Source of the DNA: Arundinibacter roseus
GTDB taxonomy: Bacteria; Bacteroidota; Bacteroidia; Cytophagales; Spirosomataceae
Reading direction: 5' to 3'
Assembly: GCF_004348825.1 (NCBI RefSeq)
Contig: NZ_SMJU01000018.1
Coordinates: 45,871-109,870, forward strand
DNA: 64,000 bases
Made by a program: the position numbers and the translations under genes. Of this stretch, positions 38,906 to 47,061 are shown in pieces. Within the stretch, counting starts at the first letter, position 1. Every line of letters starts with the position of its first letter. The notes under the pieces are model-generated. The model did not search any database, was not told the origin of the DNA, and saw only the letters and a program-made list of their open reading frames with translations.

Positions 38906-39352
38906 ATGCAACTCGAAATTCCTGTGAAACCACATGTCAAAACTTTTTTAGAGCACCCGATCAACCTGGGGCCGGGACCTTCCGACATCCGGAAGGATCA
39001 CTGGCTGGGCGAGATCCTACTGGCGGTCCTGAGCTTTCACCCGCTCGATCGTAATGACCTCGGGGTTGATTACATGCCTGCGCAAGTCAGCAAGTACTCA
39101 ACCATTGTCATTAATCCAACATTTAAGATAAACTATCAGCTGGTGACCGATGGGCATTTGGCCAGAATCGGTATGGGCCTGGAAGCATGGTTCAAAATGG
39201 CAATGGTCTTCTATGTACAGGGCCGGATGACCCTGCTTCTATCCGAACAGGGTGCCGTACGAAAGTTTTATGAGGAATATGGCATTTCGAGTGAAGATTA
39301 CGATCTGGATGCAGCCTTCAAAGTAGCCCAACGGGCAAGAGCACATTTGTAG
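38906..39352 (+). CDS. Phage protein of unknown function
   Basis: 148 residues, no membrane segment. Starts the late block. Pattern PINLGPGPSDIRKDHWLGEI and a helical C terminus; no family recognised. Own terminator at 39,376. Confidence 0.55.
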   Translation: MQLEIPVKPHVKTFLEHPINLGPGPSDIRKDHWLGEILLAVLSFHPLDRNDLGVDYMPAQVSKYSTIVINPTFKINYQLVTDGHLARIGMGLEAWFKMAMVFYVQGRMTLLLSEQGAVRKFYEEYGISSEDYDLDAAFKVAQRARAHL

Positions 39353-39375
39353 AAAGTCTCTGAATAGTTGTAAAG

Positions 39376-39414
39376 CCTTCTGAAAACAGGAGGTTTTTTT
39401 ATGTCCTGTTTTCA
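39376..39414 (+). terminator. Terminator with overlapping second dyad
   Basis: CCTTCTG/CAGGAGG (one wobble) followed by seven T is a terminator. A second perfect 11-bp dyad, TGAAAACAGGA (39381-39391) and TCCTGTTTTCA (39404-39414), overlaps it and encloses the T-run. The second arm is downstream, so it cannot be a simple antiterminator. Confidence 0.65.
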
Positions 39415-39514
39415 AAGAAAGCTGTCCTGATTTATAGGTTTTGTGTCCCTTGCTGTATGCCCTTCAAAAAAGGTGTCCTTGTAAGGGATTAGGGCTATTG
39501 CCAACTTGCTATGT

Positions 39515-40078
39515 ATGATTACAGTTCAGGAAATTGGTGGATTTGATCAGGACACAAACGCTGGCTTTGTGCGGCGGATCAGGCTATTGAGAAAACAGGA
39601 TGTATTCAGCGTAATGGATCCTGTCCGGTTCCCGGGGTACGGGCCCTTGTACGAAATTCCGTTTTCGGGTCTGATCGTTAAAGAGGGAGCTCAGGGATTT
39701 ACTTTTTCGCTGCCTCCCAAAACCATCCGTTTTTCTGAAAGTGCTTTTGAAAATGAACAGGGCCTGGCCTTTGACACCTCTTTTTCATTTGAGATCCCAA
39801 AGCCATCCACCAGCCTGCTTCAATGGCTGATCACTCATCAGCACCAAGATTGGGTAGTGCTATGGGAAGACTATAATGATATAGCCTGGATCAGTGGTAA
39901 TGAAGAGTTTGGCCTTAGGCTGCAAAGGAGCCGGACAGCAAGCGGCCAAAACATTCTTCTGGTAGCTATTCAGGGTAGTTTCTCTTTCCCCTCCTATAAG
40001 ATTACCAGTTTCGAACTTCAAGAGCTTTTTCCACAGGGACAGTTCTCCTACCACTTTGGCCTACATTTCAATACTTAA
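39515..40078 (+). CDS. Late phage protein, possibly tail-associated
   Basis: 187 residues from the ATG at 39515 (a TTG at 39506 is possible). Beta-rich (VRRIRLLRKQDVFSV, PLYEIPFSGLIVKEG, FSLPPKTIRFSES). It precedes the tail-fibre-like gene by 12 bases and probably belongs to the same structural unit. No family recognised. Confidence 0.5.
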   Translation: MITVQEIGGFDQDTNAGFVRRIRLLRKQDVFSVMDPVRFPGYGPLYEIPFSGLIVKEGAQGFTFSLPPKTIRFSESAFENEQGLAFDTSFSFEIPKPSTSLLQWLITHQHQDWVVLWEDYNDIAWISGNEEFGLRLQRSRTASGQNILLVAIQGSFSFPSYKITSFELQELFPQGQFSYHFGLHFNT

Positions 40079-40090
40079 TAACTCTCGACA

Positions 40091-41659
40091 ATGGCTTATT
40101 TCGCAAGTCTCCAACAATTCATTGACAGCATAACCGCCAGGTTGATCAGGCCCATCCGTGGAGTTGGCGGCTCCGAAGGTGTAAGCAACCTGGATGTTCT
40201 TGAAGCACTTTCTGATACTGGCAAGTGGGCAGATGATATTCGGGTACAGGCCAATGGTTTAATGGCTGACTACCCTACCCGGTTTAGTAGCCTGCAAACT
40301 ACTATCTATATAAATCCAGTGTCGGGCTCGGATATAAATACGGGCGCAGTGAACTCCCCCATTGCTTCTTTGCATAGACTAGCTGCAATCGTTTCGGACA
40401 AATTCAATTTGGTCATTGTCCAGATCCAGGGCGGAGTTGTTGAAGTAACGCAGGACGTGATGATCAATGTACCGTTCATTGCCTTTGCATTCAATGCCGG
40501 AACGGGTCTGTATTTCCGGAAGAAAACGTTCGGATCTGGACCGACTGCTTATGAACAGCCCTACAAACTAAGTCTATTCAGTTTGAACGCTATGTTTACA
40601 CCAAACTCCGGCGTTCCGACCCTTCAAACTGAGAACTGTAATCCGGTAGGTGGTGCCAACCTCACTTCCTATATGTTGGCCCAGGGAACAATCAATTTGG
40701 TGCAACGTGGTGCCCAGGCCTGGATGAGTTACACCAAACAAAATATTTCTATTCGAGGTATAAATCTCAATATAGGGAATAATACCGTTATGTTCTCAGG
40801 AACAAATTCGGGAAGCGTGATCTATAATCCGCTGGGCGGAGACTCGAATTATACCCGGAACAGTGGTACTGTTACACTTGGGGAAAATGCTTTTGAACAG
40901 GTTAATTTTCTGGACAAAGTAATTTTTACGCTCAATGGACGAATTGTAATTTGTAAACAGTCCATGAACGACATTGAATTTACATTTCCAATTACATTTC
41001 AGGGAGATGGTGCCAACGCAAAAATAGCTTACGTAGAGTTCCTACCAGGTATGGGCATTTATTGCGATCTGGAACTGAGTGTGGGTTCTGGTTTTGCCGT
41101 TGGCTGGGTGATGCAGAAAATGGTTACGAAACATTTTTCTTTTTATTCCGGAGCAGTCGGAAGTGCTTCAAGCATCAGGCAAAGCAAGGTTGTAGGCTAT
41201 CGAAACACCGGTGGTGCAAGTAGTTATACCGCTATTATTGGAGCAGCCTCACCCGCATCGGCTGTTGAGAATATAAAGATTCCGATTCAGCGACCGGCTA
41301 ATTCCTATACTAATCACTTTTGGGTAAGTCTAAAATTCACTGGCAATTCCATTAGTACAGCTGTCTCTATTGTCCGGAACATAATCAATTATCTCAAAAT
41401 TATTGATCCGGTAAACGACGCCTCTCCGCAGTATGAGAATGTGGATAGCACCCCGCAAACATTGATGCTAAAAGCGGGAGATACCTACACGATCAATCGA
41501 CCGTGGCCTTTTTTCTATTCAATTTTGCATAAAGATGCGGCTTGTACCGTAGGAAGCACTACGCTTTCAACCACGCTGATTAATGCGGCAAATACGAGTT
41601 TCAGCCTGCCGTTAACCGGATCAGGCTTTTGTACCATCCAAATAACTCCCTGGACGTAA
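40091..41659 (+). CDS. Putative tail fibre / receptor-binding protein
   Basis: 522 residues. A short N-terminal helical part (about 1-65) is followed by a beta-rich region that begins like a right-handed beta-helix protein (IYINPVSGSDINTGAVNSP, IASLHRLAAIV) and continues with many Asn/Gly-rich strands. This layout is usual for phage fibre or tail-spike proteins. The last codon overlaps the next ATG by one base. Host-range role inferred. Confidence 0.6.
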   Translation: MAYFASLQQFIDSITARLIRPIRGVGGSEGVSNLDVLEALSDTGKWADDIRVQANGLMADYPTRFSSLQTTIYINPVSGSDINTGAVNSPIASLHRLAAIVSDKFNLVIVQIQGGVVEVTQDVMINVPFIAFAFNAGTGLYFRKKTFGSGPTAYEQPYKLSLFSLNAMFTPNSGVPTLQTENCNPVGGANLTSYMLAQGTINLVQRGAQAWMSYTKQNISIRGINLNIGNNTVMFSGTNSGSVIYNPLGGDSNYTRNSGTVTLGENAFEQVNFLDKVIFTLNGRIVICKQSMNDIEFTFPITFQGDGANAKIAYVEFLPGMGIYCDLELSVGSGFAVGWVMQKMVTKHFSFYSGAVGSASSIRQSKVVGYRNTGGASSYTAIIGAASPASAVENIKIPIQRPANSYTNHFWVSLKFTGNSISTAVSIVRNIINYLKIIDPVNDASPQYENVDSTPQTLMLKAGDTYTINRPWPFFYSILHKDAACTVGSTTLSTTLINAANTSFSLPLTGSGFCTIQITPWT

Positions 41660-42075
41660 TGAAAATTTCAAATCATCCTGACGCTCCCTCAGTTGAGCGC
41701 TTTGTAGAAATATTGGCGCGGGTAGATATGCCCAATGAGCGCCGGGGCTCCTATACCCTACGCATCTCGCATGTAAAAGATGGAGCACCCTGGTACGGCA
41801 TTGAGTCGCCGGCCATAAACCGCACGGTTGAAACGAGTGATGATAAGTTGGTCGATTCGTTAACAGGTGCTCGCGTTTATCCAGATTCCGAAGGAGCCAT
41901 TCCCGAAGGTGCCGTTGGCGAATATTCATTTTTGGCTGCGTTTGTCCCCAGAAATCCTGAAACGGGTGAAGCCCTGGCCCTTGCCTTGGGTCAGATCCAT
42001 CAGATCCTGGACGAATTTCTGATTCAACGCATGGATGAAAGTGGGGTGTTTGACGATTTTAGAAGCCTGGTATGA
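41659..42075 (+). CDS. Late phage protein of unknown function
   Basis: 138 residues from the ATG at 41659, which shares a base with the stop of the fibre gene (TAATG). Segment HVKDGAPWYGIESPAINRTVET; ends with a helix and overlaps the next gene by ATGA. Translational coupling suggests a partner or chaperone of the fibre protein, not more. Confidence 0.55.
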   Translation: MKISNHPDAPSVERFVEILARVDMPNERRGSYTLRISHVKDGAPWYGIESPAINRTVETSDDKLVDSLTGARVYPDSEGAIPEGAVGEYSFLAAFVPRNPETGEALALALGQIHQILDEFLIQRMDESGVFDDFRSLV

Positions 42076-42446
42076 CGAAGTATCCTGACATCCGGCTCCG
42101 GAAATGCGTAGAGCCCCAGGCAAAGATTGATTGGTTTGAAATTGTGGAAGATTGTGACTGTGGAAAGATGATCATTTCTGCCGGCTACAAAACGGACTTC
42201 GCGTCAGTACCACGGATTTTGTGGAGTCTGTTCCCACCACATGGCCGGTGGACCAATGCCGCCATTAAGCATGATTGGTGGTATGACCAAAAGGTAATGG
42301 AAAATGAGCTAGGACCGCAAGAAGCCAGGTACTGGGCCGATCATGACTTTTTGTTTGATATGCTCCGAGAGGGTGTACCGAAGTGGCAAGCCTACCTTTT
42401 TTACGGTATTGTACGTCTTTTTGGCCGTAAATGGTGGGTCAATTGA
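42072..42446 (+). CDS. DUF1353 family phage protein
   Basis: 124 residues that match the DUF1353 pattern: ISAGYKTDFASVPRILWSLFPPHGRW, then IKHDWWYD and ADHDFLFDMLREGVPKW, ending in an aromatic helix. DUF1353 proteins often lie near lysis or tail genes of phages; the biochemical role is unknown. Coupled to the upstream gene. Confidence 0.78.
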   Translation: MTKYPDIRLRKCVEPQAKIDWFEIVEDCDCGKMIISAGYKTDFASVPRILWSLFPPHGRWTNAAIKHDWWYDQKVMENELGPQEARYWADHDFLFDMLREGVPKWQAYLFYGIVRLFGRKWWVN

Positions 42447-42491
42447 TTTGGATTTTTTTAAATTAGCACTTTAATGGTGTGGATATATGTC

Positions 42492-42530
42492 AATACAGCC
42501 CGACTGCTCTTGCGGTCGGGCTGTATTTTT
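42492..42530 (+). terminator. Terminator after the DUF1353 gene
   Basis: AATACAGCCCGAC and GTCGGGCTGTATT form a 13-bp stem (10-base loop) followed by T. Confidence 0.85.
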
Positions 42531-42588
42531 TGCATACCCATTAAAGAGTATTGCAAACATGAATTCTTTGCATACATTGCACCATTAA
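42529..42588 (+). promoter_or_regulatory. Alternative-pairing segment between two terminators
   Basis: TTTGCATAC occurs at 42529 and 42567 on either side of GTATTGCAAA (42548-42557), which can pair with either copy (one-base bulge). TTAATGGTG (42471-42479) and CACCATTAA (42580-42588) enclose the segment. No convincing gene lies in 42,447-42,720. Confidence 0.4.
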
Positions 42589-42610
42589 TTTTAGAGGAGG
42601 GATATTCCAA

Positions 42611-42648
42611 TCAGCCTGGTTGCTTTGCAGCCGGGCTGACTTTTTTTT
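42611..42648 (+). terminator. Second terminator before the S49 protease gene
   Basis: TCAGCCTGGTTGC, loop TTT, GCAGCCGGGCTGA (two wobbles), then eight T. Confidence 0.85.
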
Positions 42649-42720
42649 GTCCTGATCTATTGACTTCTTATTCTGCTATTTCGTAGCTGACGATTTATGT
42701 AAAATCAAACGTACGCTAGT

Positions 42721-43587
42721 GTGACGGCAGAAACTTTTTCAGGCATGTGGTTTATTGATGAGCCATTTGCCTCACGCATGCAGGGAATTATTCTCCCTCG
42801 CCTGGTGGCAGGCAAAGACCCCATTCCAGCGCATTTAAATCAAGTTTCCACCCGGCTTCGCTACGAAATTTCTCCCTACGATGAGAAAGGCGGATGGAAT
42901 GAAGACAGATGGTATCTACGGAATTTTCTGAGAACGGGCGGTGGTGATGTTGCCGTCATACCGGTGGAAGGAACCATGAGCCGCTACGGCTTTTGTGGCT
43001 ACGGCAATGAACGCATTGCCAGTGTTTTGCAGGAAGCTGATCGAGAGCCGGAGGTCAAAGCCGTAGTGTTGAAGCTCGACACGCCGGGCGGTACGGTCGA
43101 TAGTACCGACATGCTGGCGGATAGTATCCGGAATTTCTCTAAACCCATCATCGCCTGGACCAACTACTGCGCCAGTGCCGGATATTTTGTGGCCAGTCAG
43201 TGCGATGAGATCATGCTGGAAAACTCCATTTCCAGTGAGGTTGGCTCGATTGGAGTCCTGATGGTTTACGTCGATCAAAGTGCCGCACTTGAAAGAGAAG
43301 GCTTGGCAGTGACTATTTTTCGGGCCAAAGGATCCCACGAAAAGGCGTTGATCAATGGCATTGAGCCTTTGACCGCCGAGCTGGAAAAACAAATTCAAAC
43401 GGATCTGAATGAAGCCATGGTAGCCTTTCACGGCTACGTCCGGCGTGGACGTGCCGGCAAACTTAAAAGTGATTACGTACTGACCGGCCGGATGTTCAAA
43501 AAGAAAGCTGCACTCAAAGAAGGTCTTGTGGACCGGCTCGGTACCTTGGGAGATGCCATCACGCTCGCCCGAAAAAAGGCTGTGTAG
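42721..43587 (+). CDS. S49-family (SppA/SohB-like) phage prohead protease
   Basis: 288 residues. The fold is ClpP-like: LKLDTPGGTVDSTD oxyanion loop, nucleophile serine in NYCASAGYFVAS (Ser152) and a likely general-base lysine (Lys203, FRAKGSHEKAL). In phages such proteases cut scaffold and capsid during head maturation, which fits the scaffold-like and capsid genes that follow. The start is a GTG at 42721, chosen because homologues keep residues before WxIDExFA; an ATG at 42745 is possible. Confidence 0.85.
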   Translation: MTAETFSGMWFIDEPFASRMQGIILPRLVAGKDPIPAHLNQVSTRLRYEISPYDEKGGWNEDRWYLRNFLRTGGGDVAVIPVEGTMSRYGFCGYGNERIASVLQEADREPEVKAVVLKLDTPGGTVDSTDMLADSIRNFSKPIIAWTNYCASAGYFVASQCDEIMLENSISSEVGSIGVLMVYVDQSAALEREGLAVTIFRAKGSHEKALINGIEPLTAELEKQIQTDLNEAMVAFHGYVRRGRAGKLKSDYVLTGRMFKKKAALKEGLVDRLGTLGDAITLARKKAV

Positions 43588-43632
43588 TATTCAATTTCTG
43601 CGATAATTAAGTATCAATTTTTTCAATTAGCC

Positions 43633-44166
43633 ATGACAAAACCAATAACTCTGGGAGGACTGCTGGCCAGCCTGTTCCCAAAATCCAACCGGGCTTTGAG
43701 TGAAAAACTCAGCACCGAGGAATTCAACGAACTTACCGAGGATGTCCAGGCCATTCAGGGGCGCCTGGATACGGAAGCCACTGCCCCACCCTCGCCCACT
43801 ACTTTGGAAGCCGGTGATGTACAGGTGGATGACAAAAAACAAGAAGTGCCGCCTGCCAATGAAGAAAGCGCCGCTGCAGATCCTGAGCCGGAAGCATCCC
43901 AGGAAACGCAGGAGGATCCCGAGCCAGAAACGCCACTGGAAGAAGCGGCCCTGGCGGGTGTACAGATGGAATCCATTGCCTCCCAGGAACTGGCTCAGCT
44001 GCGTGCTGATGCAGGAGCCTGGAACAAGACCAAAGCCGAGTACGGCGTACTCAAAAGCTGGTACGAACACGCAACCTCCGAAATAGGAGCCGGTAGTTCA
44101 GCAGACGCAGTAGATGTTGGTCCCGCCGAAACCAAAAGCTGGCAAAAGGCGCCCTGGAACAACTAG
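43633..44166 (+). CDS. Scaffold-like acidic phage protein
   Basis: 177 residues, strongly acidic and Ala/Pro/Glu-rich in the middle (about 50-115), with short helices at both ends (LGGLLASLFPKSNRALSEKL; ELAQLRADAGAWNKTKAEYG). Position between the S49 protease and the capsid gene, and composition, fit a scaffold protein or capsid assembly partner removed by the protease. Inferred from context. Confidence 0.55.
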   Translation: MTKPITLGGLLASLFPKSNRALSEKLSTEEFNELTEDVQAIQGRLDTEATAPPSPTTLEAGDVQVDDKKQEVPPANEESAAADPEPEASQETQEDPEPETPLEEAALAGVQMESIASQELAQLRADAGAWNKTKAEYGVLKSWYEHATSEIGAGSSADAVDVGPAETKSWQKAPWNN

Positions 44167-44219
44167 GAATTGCCGGTCATTTAACGAGTTTTTATCAATT
44201 ATTAATTTTTCTATTAGCT

Positions 44220-45233
44220 ATGGCAGATTCAGTAGATTTATCACTTTTGGCCACTACGGCGACAGACTACGCCCGGGACAATAAGGATCACATTTTTTCA
44301 AAGATTTACAGCGGCGGTCTGGCTGGCCGGCCAGGTACGCCCATCAAACCCATTACGGATTACATGATGCCCGTAGTGGGCAATGATGAAGTGGTCCTGA
44401 CGGAGCTCTACATCGACAGCGTGCTTCAGCCCGGAGCCAAAGACAGCTTCAACCCCAAGAACAACGCCGTGAAGCTCAAACCCCGCAAAGCGAAGGTGAA
44501 GCCCTGTAAGGTGGATTTGCTCATGAAGGAAACCACGATCATGGCCATGTACAAGTCGTACTTTGGTCAGATCCGCGGCGGAAAGATTGACCGGACTACC
44601 TATCCGTTTGAAGCGGAAGTGATCAAAAAGGTGTTCGACCGCCTGATGACAGACCTTCGGAACATCGCGCTGATCAACGGCGTGCGGAATGAAGCTGGTA
44701 CCGCTGCCGTGGATACCATGGACGGTTTGTTCTTCAAGCTTGCGACCGAAAAAGCATCGGGTGGAATTACAGCTGGGCAGATTGCCACGATCAATGCCAT
44801 CACGGCCGCCAACGGCGTGACCGAGATTGAGAAGATTATTGACATGGTGCCTTCCGATTATTTTTATGAGGATCTGGTTTGTATTACGCCCCTCAAATAC
44901 AAGCAGGCTTACGAGCGCCATTACCGCGAACAGTACGGCACGAGCCCCTACAATGCGGGTTTTGATAAAATGCAGATTGAGGGTACCATGATTGAATTTG
45001 TGGTAGAACCCGGCATGGCCATCACCGGGGCCACCAAGTTTGAGTCGCCGGTGATCACGACCCGTGAGAATCTTGCCTGGCTCTATGATGACGAAGGCGA
45101 TCAGACCCGGTTGGAGTTCGACTACGACAAGCGTACCCGCTCACTGGCCTACATGGTCGATTTTCAGGTAGGAATGGACTGGGCCATCAGTGAACTTTTC
45201 TGGATGGGCGATGTCGCTGAACCGGAGGAATAA
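44220..45233 (+). CDS. Major capsid protein
   Basis: 337 residues, soluble alpha/beta protein without signal. The place after protease and scaffold, the length and the style (long helix AEVIKKVFDRLMTDLRNIALINGV, C-terminal MVDFQVGMDWAISELFWMG) fit a HK97-fold capsid protein of Bacteroidota phages. It is followed by its own terminator, as expected for a highly expressed gene. Not recognised by exact family. Confidence 0.68.
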   Translation: MADSVDLSLLATTATDYARDNKDHIFSKIYSGGLAGRPGTPIKPITDYMMPVVGNDEVVLTELYIDSVLQPGAKDSFNPKNNAVKLKPRKAKVKPCKVDLLMKETTIMAMYKSYFGQIRGGKIDRTTYPFEAEVIKKVFDRLMTDLRNIALINGVRNEAGTAAVDTMDGLFFKLATEKASGGITAGQIATINAITAANGVTEIEKIIDMVPSDYFYEDLVCITPLKYKQAYERHYREQYGTSPYNAGFDKMQIEGTMIEFVVEPGMAITGATKFESPVITTRENLAWLYDDEGDQTRLEFDYDKRTRSLAYMVDFQVGMDWAISELFWMGDVAEPEE

Positions 45234-45241
45234 AACTCTAC

Positions 45242-45276
45242 GCCCCAAAGCATCAGCTATGCTTTGGGGCTTGTTT
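45242..45276 (+). terminator. Terminator after the capsid gene
   Basis: GCCCCAAAGCAT, loop CAGCT, ATGCTTTGGGGC (12 bp), then a T-rich tract (TTGTTTT). Confidence 0.8.
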
Positions 45277-45311
45277 TCAAGTTGTTTCATCTATTTTTTA
45301 CAAGTGATTTT

Positions 45312-45980
45312 ATGAAAAAAGTATTGAATGTTTTAGTGGCTCTGGCAGTATTTGCGGTGGCCATCGTACTGCCCAATGAGGTATTGGCCCACGTAATAGG
45401 CGATCCCGCTGCGAGTGGCCTGATGCTGGGCGCCGTTTTGAATTTTGCGACTCTGGATGCTACCTCCCATCAAACGGGAAACCCTGGAGGTACGCGTCAG
45501 CTGCTGGTAGCTCTGGCAAAATCCATCACCGGCGTATGGCCCAAACGATCGGATATTACGGGCGGAGAAATCACCTCAGTTCCAACGCTGGATCCGGAAG
45601 CAACCAAGTGGGCCAGGTATGAATGTCCGGATGGAACCATCGAGGTGAGTTCAGAAAAACAGGGTGATCCCGGATTTCAGAGCTATAAGCACGCGATTGA
45701 GTTTATGTTCTCCGGATTTTCCAAAGCGATTCAGGCTGAGCTTGAAAAATATATGAATGCCGGCGCGGTATTCATTGTCGAGATGAATGACGGAACCTAT
45801 GCCGTGGTAGGATCGAGCGACAACGCGATTTTTGTAAAGCAGGCCTTCAAGGGTGGAAAGAAAGGGAATGACAAGCGCGGTTTCACCATGAAAGGCGAGC
45901 AGGACGGTTTTGTGTGGGATGTTCTGCCTTTGGCGACTGCTCAGGTAGCTGAACTCGAAATTGCAACGGAGGGCGTTTAA
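45312..45980 (+). CDS. Phage structural-like protein with N-terminal hydrophobic helix
   Basis: 222 residues from the ATG at 45312; an earlier start at 45264 would lie in the terminator. Residues 4-22 are hydrophobic (VLNVLVALAVFAVAIVLPN) like a signal or anchor, unusual for a virion protein. The rest is beta-rich (AVFIVEMNDGTYAVVGSSDNAIFV) and resembles a head decoration or tail protein. Family unknown. Confidence 0.5.
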   Translation: MKKVLNVLVALAVFAVAIVLPNEVLAHVIGDPAASGLMLGAVLNFATLDATSHQTGNPGGTRQLLVALAKSITGVWPKRSDITGGEITSVPTLDPEATKWARYECPDGTIEVSSEKQGDPGFQSYKHAIEFMFSGFSKAIQAELEKYMNAGAVFIVEMNDGTYAVVGSSDNAIFVKQAFKGGKKGNDKRGFTMKGEQDGFVWDVLPLATAQVAELEIATEGV

Positions 45981-46017
45981 AGTTTAATCCCTTATTCCAA
46001 AATTTAAGGCAAAGGCA

Positions 46018-46485
46018 ATGAAGCAAAGAAAATATGTGATCATGGGTGTTCCCAAAGAAGGAATCGGGCATTGTGTGCCAGGTTTCGGCTTTGTGAAAAT
46101 CCATGATCAATTGCAGGACAAGACGATTGATGCCCTGATGACCTTGGGCTTTACTCGTTATTTCAAACTTAATACTCCTACAAAAAGCGATGAGCAAAAC
46201 TCAGCAAGCACCAAAGACGCAGCCGATACCACCCACTCAGGAGGTAGAGCAAGCAGCGACTCCAATACAGACGGAAGTGGCGGAATTAACTCCGGAGCCG
46301 GAACTATCGCAAGATCCGGCAGTACCCGACGAGAGCCAGAATCTGTCTCCATTGCCGGATCAGCCACAGGAGCCGAAGATGATCCAGCCACAGACGCTTC
46401 CAAAAGCAAAGACCTGGGAAGAACAAATTCAGCAAAAAGCAAAAAGGCAGCTGCAAGCGCTGAAAAACCAGATGCAGGAGTCTGA
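46018..46485 (+). CDS. Small late phage protein with low-complexity tail
   Basis: 155 residues. The first 55 residues form a compact domain (KYVIMGVPKEGIGHCVPGFG, DALMTLGFTRYFKLN). The remaining 100 are Ser/Gly/Ala/Asp-rich and overlap, in another frame, most of the next gene. Either the long tail is real or the protein normally ends or shifts frame earlier. Position suggests a head-tail role. Confidence 0.5.
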   Translation: MKQRKYVIMGVPKEGIGHCVPGFGFVKIHDQLQDKTIDALMTLGFTRYFKLNTPTKSDEQNSASTKDAADTTHSGGRASSDSNTDGSGGINSGAGTIARSGSTRREPESVSIAGSATGAEDDPATDASKSKDLGRTNSAKSKKAAASAEKPDAGV

Positions 46486-46546
46486 TCCTGACCCGGTTGA
46501 TAGTGCCATCAGTGACCCAAGAATGCGCCTGACAGACAATGAGTAA
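46190..46546 (+). CDS. Pro/Glu/Gln-rich phage protein overlapping the preceding gene
   Basis: 118 residues in the +1 frame relative to the 46,018 gene; 296 bases overlap. N-terminal two thirds are Pro/Gln/Glu-rich, then a basic amphipathic helix (EEQIQQKAKRQLQALKNQM) and a polar end. Its ATG follows the run ACAAAAAGCG. Codon content is coherent, so it is probably expressed, either from its own start or by +1 shifting from the upstream frame. Confidence 0.5.
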   Translation: MSKTQQAPKTQPIPPTQEVEQAATPIQTEVAELTPEPELSQDPAVPDESQNLSPLPDQPQEPKMIQPQTLPKAKTWEEQIQQKAKRQLQALKNQMQESDPDPVDSAISDPRMRLTDNE

Positions 46547-46582
46547 GGAATTTTCCTGAATTCAAATGCAGATTAGAACCAG

Positions 46583-46609
46583 AATCTCGCCCAATCAGGC
46601 GGGATTTTT
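46583..46609 (+). terminator. Terminator before the structured RNA
   Basis: AATCTCGCC and GGCGGGATT (9 bp, one wobble, loop CAATCA) followed by five T. Confidence 0.7.
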
Positions 46610-46624
46610 GCGTATATTGCCACC

Positions 46625-46729
46625 GCAAAACTCAGGGGTAATACTTACAGGAACGTATCGGCAAGATCTTGCCGGTTGGCATGGGGATGAAAGTTCCCCA
46701 TCGTTCCTGTATTATCCAGGGAGTTTTGC
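46625..46729 (+). ncRNA. Highly structured RNA candidate (three-way junction, 105 bases)
   Basis: Nested pairing: GCAAAACTC (46625-46633) with GAGTTTTGC (46721-46729), 9 bp; GGGTAAT (46636-46642) with ATTATCC (46711-46717), 7 bp with one wobble; four-base bulge; ACAGGAACG (46647-46655) with CGTTCCTGT (46702-46710), 9 bp. Inside are two hairpins: CGGCAA-GATC-TTGCCG (46659-46674) and ATGGGGA-N7-TCCCCAT (46681-46701). About 38 base pairs in 105 bases. A frame from 46566 runs through without stops but has no protein-like character. Confidence 0.65.
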
Positions 46730-46748
46730 AGTGACCAACCGGTATCTT

Positions 46749-46964
46749 ATGCTAATTCTTACACAAGAGCTTCCCTTTGAAGGGGTTAGCCCCTTTCTCA
46801 GATCAAGGGGTATTGATGTAAAGGAGCTAAAAAACGCCCTGCATGAATACAATGACTACTGCGCCGAAATGACCGCCGAAAAGGATCACTATGAAGATCC
46901 TGTGGGCTGGCTGGAAGCAGTGGGGTATCGGCAAACGGTTGAAGATTTTTTAGGATTGATTTAA
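46749..46964 (+). CDS. Small late phage protein of unknown function
   Basis: 71 residues from the ATG at 46749 (MLILTQELPFEGVSPFLRS). A longer frame from 46566 would include a terminator and the structured RNA, so the later start is preferred. Helical, acidic; no family recognised. The RNA structure ends 20 bases upstream and could control its translation. Confidence 0.5.
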   Translation: MLILTQELPFEGVSPFLRSRGIDVKELKNALHEYNDYCAEMTAEKDHYEDPVGWLEAVGYRQTVEDFLGLI

Positions 46965-46986
46965 TTCGTGTTGTTTTATAGGTGAT

Positions 46987-47022
46987 ATGCTCCCTCCATT
47001 CCAGGATCGGGAGCATTTTTTT
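46987..47022 (+). terminator. Terminator after the 71-residue gene
   Basis: ATGCTCCC and GGGAGCAT (8 bp, 14-base loop) followed by T6-7. Confidence 0.8.
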
Positions 47023-47027
47023 GTCTT

Positions 47028-47037
47028 GGCAATTGCC
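47028..47037. repeat. Palindrome GGCAATTGCC, intergenic copy 1
   Basis: One of five exact copies in the prophage (47028, 47501, 48769, 61593, 63561). This copy and the one at 61593 are intergenic and share the longer form TTGGCAATTGCCATTT. Confidence 0.5.
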
Positions 47038-47061
47038 ATTTTTCCGGATGATTTTTGGAGC

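Noticed and set aside
42474..42686. 70-codon ORF between the DUF1353 and S49 genes
   Set aside because: It runs through two strong terminators and has no protein-like character.
46566..46748. N-terminal extension of the 71-residue gene
   Set aside because: It would translate through a terminator and the highly paired RNA; the later ATG is more likely, although the frame is open.
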